From: an uncultured Rhodospirillaceae bacterium
GTDB lineage: Bacteria > Pseudomonadota > Alphaproteobacteria > Rhodospirillales > Casp-alpha2
Length of the DNA stretch: 8,176 nucleotides
NCBI GenBank assembly: GCA_913048145.1
Contig: CAJWVP010000123.1
Location: 1-8,176 of the forward strand
Direction of reading: 5' to 3'
Shown: in pieces, positions 5,837 through 8,176 of the stretch
How the letters are laid out: the number at the start of each line of letters is the position of its first letter
Position numbering within the stretch: position 1 is the first letter of the stretch
Translations under genes and position numbers: made by a program
The notes under the pieces: generated by a model
Databases searched by the model: none
Told to the model about the DNA's origin: nothing
What the model saw: only the letters and a program-made list of their open reading frames with translations

Positions 5837-6775
5837 TTAACCCCGCGTCCGCTCATAGGCAAGTACCGCCCCTGCCAAGTCCTCGATGGCAGTGCCTGCG
5901 GACTTAAAAAAGGTGATCTCATTACCCGTCGGCCGTCCCGCGGGCGCTTCACCTCGGGCCAGAGTAAACAGGGTTCCCAGGATATCCGCGTCGGTGATGA
6001 CACCACGCTTCAATGGATCACAAATGTCCCCGGCCGTCTGCACAGCGTCATCGGTATCGACAAATATCCGGGCTTTCGCAATGGCCGTATCGTCGGCCTC
6101 GCGCATCTGCGGCGTGAATCCACCCACAAGGTCCAGATGTTGGCCCGAGCACATCCAGTCGCCGTGAATCAGCGGATCGGCGGACAGGGTGGCGCAGGAG
6201 ATGATATCCGCGCCCGCCACTGCTGACTCCAGATCCGCAACGGCCTCGACATTAACACCGGGCAGGTCCACTCCGTCGGCCACCGACGCAGCCCGTCCGG
6301 GCCGCCGGCCCCAAACCTGCACATGGGTAAGGGCGCGCTGCGAGGCATGCGCACAGATGAGATGCGGCGCTAGGGTTCCGGTGCCGACTACCAAAAGGCG
6401 CGCCGCCTCCGGGCGGGACAGGTAGCGCGATGCCAACGCGGACGCTGCCGCAGTCCGCCGCGCGGTTAACTCAACGCCATCGAGAAGCGCAAGCATAGCC
6501 CCGGTTCGGCGATCGAGGAGTTGATAATTGGCATGCACTCCCGGCAAATCCAGGGCCCCGTTCTCGGGCATGACGGTCACCGTTTTAATGCCCAGGTAGG
6601 TGGCGTCCCAGGCTGGCATGAGCAGCAGGGTCGCATCCCGACCGTCGGCGACGGGCATTGTATGATGGTGGCGCGGCGGCACTGCGACGTCGCGCCGAAA
6701 GGCCGCCTCCAGGGCGTCGACCAAAGTCGCATAATCGAGGACCTGGGACAGGTGCCGGGCCTCGAGAACTTGCAT
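5837..6775 (-). CDS. Ornithine cyclodeaminase/mu-crystallin family NAD(P)-dependent enzyme
   Basis: This 312-residue protein has the family layout: the substrate-binding lysine in GIKTVTVMPEN (K64), the LLDGVELTARRTAA segment with arginines R106/R107, a Rossmann loop VVGTGTLAPH (129-138), GGFTPQMREAD (218-228) and the C-terminal FFKSAGTAIEDLA (289-301). The family includes ornithine cyclodeaminase, alanine dehydrogenase, ketimine reductases and iminosuccinate reductase. The catalytic aspartate of true ornithine cyclodeaminase (D228 in the Pseudomonas enzyme, in a DCPGK segment) has no equivalent here; the GxFTPxMRE form is common in imino-acid reductases and dehydrogenases. The reaction is therefore more likely reductive or oxidative on an imino/amino acid than ornithine cyclisation; this is inference. 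It starts 2 bases after the lapA-like stop and ends 12 bases before pyrF, so it is part of the same transcript. Confidence 0.9.
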   Translation of the reverse strand: MQVLEARHLSQVLDYATLVDALEAAFRRDVAVPPRHHHTMPVADGRDATLLLMPAWDATYLGIKTVTVMPENGALDLPGVHANYQLLDRRTGAMLALLDGVELTARRTAAASALASRYLSRPEAARLLVVGTGTLAPHLICAHASQRALTHVQVWGRRPGRAASVADGVDLPGVNVEAVADLESAVAGADIISCATLSADPLIHGDWMCSGQHLDLVGGFTPQMREADDTAIAKARIFVDTDDAVQTAGDICDPLKRGVITDADILGTLFTLARGEAPAGRPTGNEITFFKSAGTAIEDLAGAVLAYERTRG

Positions 6776-6777
6776 TA

Positions 6778-7164
6778 TCAGGCTGCATTCGCGGGCGGCA
6801 ACGCCGGCGGACCGGCAGGGGTTTTGGAGGGCGCCTTGGCGTCGCGAACTTCCGATTCGAGGCGCGCGACGCGGTTCTTCAAGTCCCGCGATTCGCTCTC
6901 GGCCTGATTTGCGCGTTGCACGGTGTCACGGGCACGCTTGCGGCCCGTGCCGGCGGCCAACCATGACGCCACGCCACCCCAGATCACACCGACAATGAGT
7001 GACAGTATAATCATCGCCGACAGGGGCGCCTGCATGTCTATAGGTAGGGGCCAGAAATCGATTGTGACTGGGCCGCGGTTGACGACCACGAAGGTAACCA
7101 AAACAATGCCCGCCGGCAGAACCAACACCAACCAGAGGACTTTCGCGACTTTCAATTTTTTCAA
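6778..7164 (-). CDS. lapA: LapA-domain (DUF1049) inner-membrane protein
   Basis: The 128-residue protein has two hydrophobic segments (about residues 8-28 and 46-70) separated by a short loop with VNRGPVTIDFWPLPIDMQAPLS, the usual DUF1049 pattern. A charged coiled-coil stretch rich in R, E and K follows (about 74-108), then a proline/alanine-rich tail. In Escherichia coli, LapA works with LapB in controlling lipopolysaccharide synthesis; in alphaproteobacteria the family member next to ihfB is less well studied. The start is TTG at 7164: an in-frame TGA two codons upstream rules out an earlier start, and GGAG lies at 7179-7176. The stop is followed 2 bases later by the OCD-family start. The symbol reflects the domain family only. 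Confidence 0.87.
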   Translation of the reverse strand: MKKLKVAKVLWLVLVLPAGIVLVTFVVVNRGPVTIDFWPLPIDMQAPLSAMIILSLIVGVIWGGVASWLAAGTGRKRARDTVQRANQAESESRDLKNRVARLESEVRDAKAPSKTPAGPPALPPANAA

Positions 7165-7198
7165 GGCTCACAAGTCTCCGGGATTGGCGACCGCCCCC

Positions 7199-7483
7199 TC
7201 AACCGCCGGTGTTGAGCTTCTCGCGAAGTTGCTTACCAGTCTTGAAGTAGGGAGTGAATTTCTCGGCCACCTGTACGGCTTCGCCGGTGCGTGGGTTTCG
7301 ACCCACACGCGAGCCACGGGACTTCACGGAAAAGGCTCCAAAGCCGCGCAATTCGACCCGGTCGCCCCGGGCCAAAGCGTCGGAAATCTCATCAAATATG
7401 GTCGAAACAATCCGTTCCACATCGCGTTGGTAAAGATGCGGATTAGCCGCCGCCAAGCGCGCGATCAATTCCGATTTCGTCAT
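7199..7483 (-). CDS. ihfB: Integration host factor beta subunit
   Basis: IHF-beta pairs with IHF-alpha to bind and sharply bend DNA in nucleoid organisation, recombination and transcription. The 94-residue protein begins MTKSELIARLAAANPHL and has the HU/IHF core GFGAFSVKSR, then GRNPRTGE with the DNA-intercalating proline P64, and FKTGKQLREKLN at the end, all as expected for IhfB. The frame stays open upstream to 7597, but those 38 residues are not family-like. The ATG at 7483 has AGGGGG (7498-7493) 9 bases upstream and gives the standard N-terminus. It lies 131 bases after the peptidase stop and 34 bases before the lapA-like start. Confidence 0.96.
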   Translation of the reverse strand: MTKSELIARLAAANPHLYQRDVERIVSTIFDEISDALARGDRVELRGFGAFSVKSRGSRVGRNPRTGEAVQVAEKFTPYFKTGKQLREKLNTGG

Positions 7484-7614
7484 GCCTTCGAACCCCCTGG
7501 ATCTCCCGCTTGTGCGTTCGTCTTTGACGGTCGTCATTCGCCCCTGCGGTCGGCTTGGCCAATGTTCGCGACGGCGAGCCCTGAAATCCAGGACCAAACG
7601 CCATCTTTCATCTT
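7484..7614 (-). other. Intergenic region upstream of ihfB
   Basis: This 131-base gap separates the peptidase stop from the ihfB start. I see the ihfB ribosome binding site but no clear -35/-10 pair and no hairpin with a T-run. It may hold a promoter for ihfB and the genes after it, or ihfB may be read through from the peptidase gene. Confidence 0.4.
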
Positions 7615-8176
7615 CTATTTCAGCTTAGGTTGCCAAACAGACAACACCCCGTCAAGTCTAAGCCTTTCAGAAAAAAGCGTTTTTCCGACCACCGAGTCGA
7701 TGAAGTAGCGCCACGGTTCGTCGTCGTCGTGAACATCCAAGTCTTCCAGCGGCAAACCGGCGTCAACCTGATGATTTTCCGCGAGCCATCGGCGCGCTTC
7801 GGCCACCCCGCCGATAGCGTCGACAAGTCCCGCCTCGCGGGCTTGCCGGCCCGAATAGACGCGCCCATCCGACAGCGCCAGCACCTTATCCCGGTCCATC
7901 TTCCGGCGTATCGCCACCATGTCCACGAACATGGCAAACAGATCCCCAACCACCACCTCAGTGGCTTCGCGTGCTGCCGGCAAAAATGGCTCTATGGGAT
8001 TAGGTTGTGCCTTCAGGGGGCCACTCTTGATCGTTTCCGGCTTGATCCCGAGCTTCTCCAGCATACCGGTGATATCCGCAGTCTGCATGATCACGCCGAT
8101 AGAACCGGTAACTGTTCCGTTGCGGGCGAACACCCAGCTAGTCCCGATGGCCGCCATGTAGGCCGCCGAAGTGGCC
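7615..8176 (-). CDS. sppA: Signal peptide peptidase SppA-type protease, C-terminal part (cut by window edge)
   Basis: The frame is open from the right edge and ends at TAG 7617-7615, giving about 186 codons. Its first residues, ATSAAYMAAIGTSWVFARNG, followed by TVTGSIGV, match the alphaproteobacterial SppA/S49 family. The serine in TSA (codon 8169-8167) is at the position of the nucleophile, which is ASGG in E. coli-type SppA. Further on are KSGPLKAQPNP, the SDGRVYSGRQAREAGLVDAIGG block typical of the C-terminal half, and a basic tail. SppA enzymes are membrane-bound proteases that digest cleaved signal peptides. The general-base lysine and the N-terminal membrane anchor, if present, lie outside the window. 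ihfB follows after 131 bases. Confidence 0.92.
   Translation of the reverse strand, partial: ATSAAYMAAIGTSWVFARNGTVTGSIGVIMQTADITGMLEKLGIKPETIKSGPLKAQPNPIEPFLPAAREATEVVVGDLFAMFVDMVAIRRKMDRDKVLALSDGRVYSGRQAREAGLVDAIGGVAEARRWLAENHQVDAGLPLEDLDVHDDDEPWRYFIDSVVGKTLFSERLRLDGVLSVWQPKLK

Noticed and set aside
5630..6226. A 198-codon plus-strand frame opposite pyrF and the OCD-family gene.
   Set aside because: It spans two well-supported genes on the other strand and shows no family motif; long antisense frames are common in GC-rich DNA.
693..6775. A beta-hydroxyaspartate cycle (BhcA-like aminotransferase plus BhcD-like OCD-family enzyme in one window).
   Set aside because: The two genes are in separate, oppositely oriented transcripts. 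The aldolase and dehydratase of the cycle (BhcC, BhcB) are not in the window, and the crotonase and CoA-transferase do not belong to it.
7580..7592. Inverted repeat CCTG-AAATC-CAGG after the peptidase stop as a terminator.
   Set aside because: A 4-bp stem with no following T-run is too weak.
7484..7597. A 38-residue N-terminal extension of IhfB.
   Set aside because: The extension is arginine-rich, low-similarity sequence read from the intergenic gap; IhfB normally begins at MTKSELI.

Overview
The window is GC-rich, densely coded bacterial DNA. It most likely comes from an alphaproteobacterium, perhaps of the Rhodospirillales type. The main reason is the minus-strand housekeeping run signal-peptide peptidase - ihfB - lapA-like - OCD-family enzyme - pyrF - GST - trpF, whose proteins and general order resemble that group. 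The species cannot be named from this window.

Layout. (a) Positions 1-468, minus strand: the N-terminal 156 codons of an FAD-linked oxidase of the GlcD/DLD/YdiJ type, cut by the left edge. (b) Positions 469-692: an unusually AT-rich divergent intergenic region. It holds a strong AT-rich palindrome lying over the likely promoter of the oxidase, and a plausible promoter for the rightward genes. (c) Positions 693-3911, plus strand: a tight three-gene operon of a class V PLP aminotransferase (serine/alanine/aspartate-glyoxylate type), a crotonase-family enzyme and a class III (CaiB/BaiF) CoA-transferase. (d) Positions 3912-4011: a short convergent gap with no clear terminator. (e) Positions 8176-4012, minus strand: the C-terminal part of a SppA-type peptidase, then ihfB, a LapA-domain membrane protein, an ornithine-cyclodeaminase/mu-crystallin-family enzyme, pyrF, a disrupted glutathione S-transferase gene and trpF.

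How the genes may work together. The oxidase plus the three-gene operon look like an accessory catabolic module. A 2-hydroxy acid (oxidase) and an amino acid or glyoxylate (aminotransferase) would be turned into an oxo acid or acid. The CoA-transferase would activate the acid, and the crotonase would process the acyl-CoA. The substrate cannot be read from the sequence, and the crotonase lacks one of the two classical hydratase glutamates. The minus-strand block is housekeeping: protein quality control, nucleoid protein, envelope protein, pyrimidine synthesis and tryptophan synthesis. Two oddities stand out there. The GST gene has lost the second half of its thioredoxin fold through an out-of-frame internal deletion. 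And trpF is not followed by trpB/trpA but ends against the catabolic operon, which suggests a rearrangement point. I found no RNA gene, CRISPR array, insertion sequence or phage gene.
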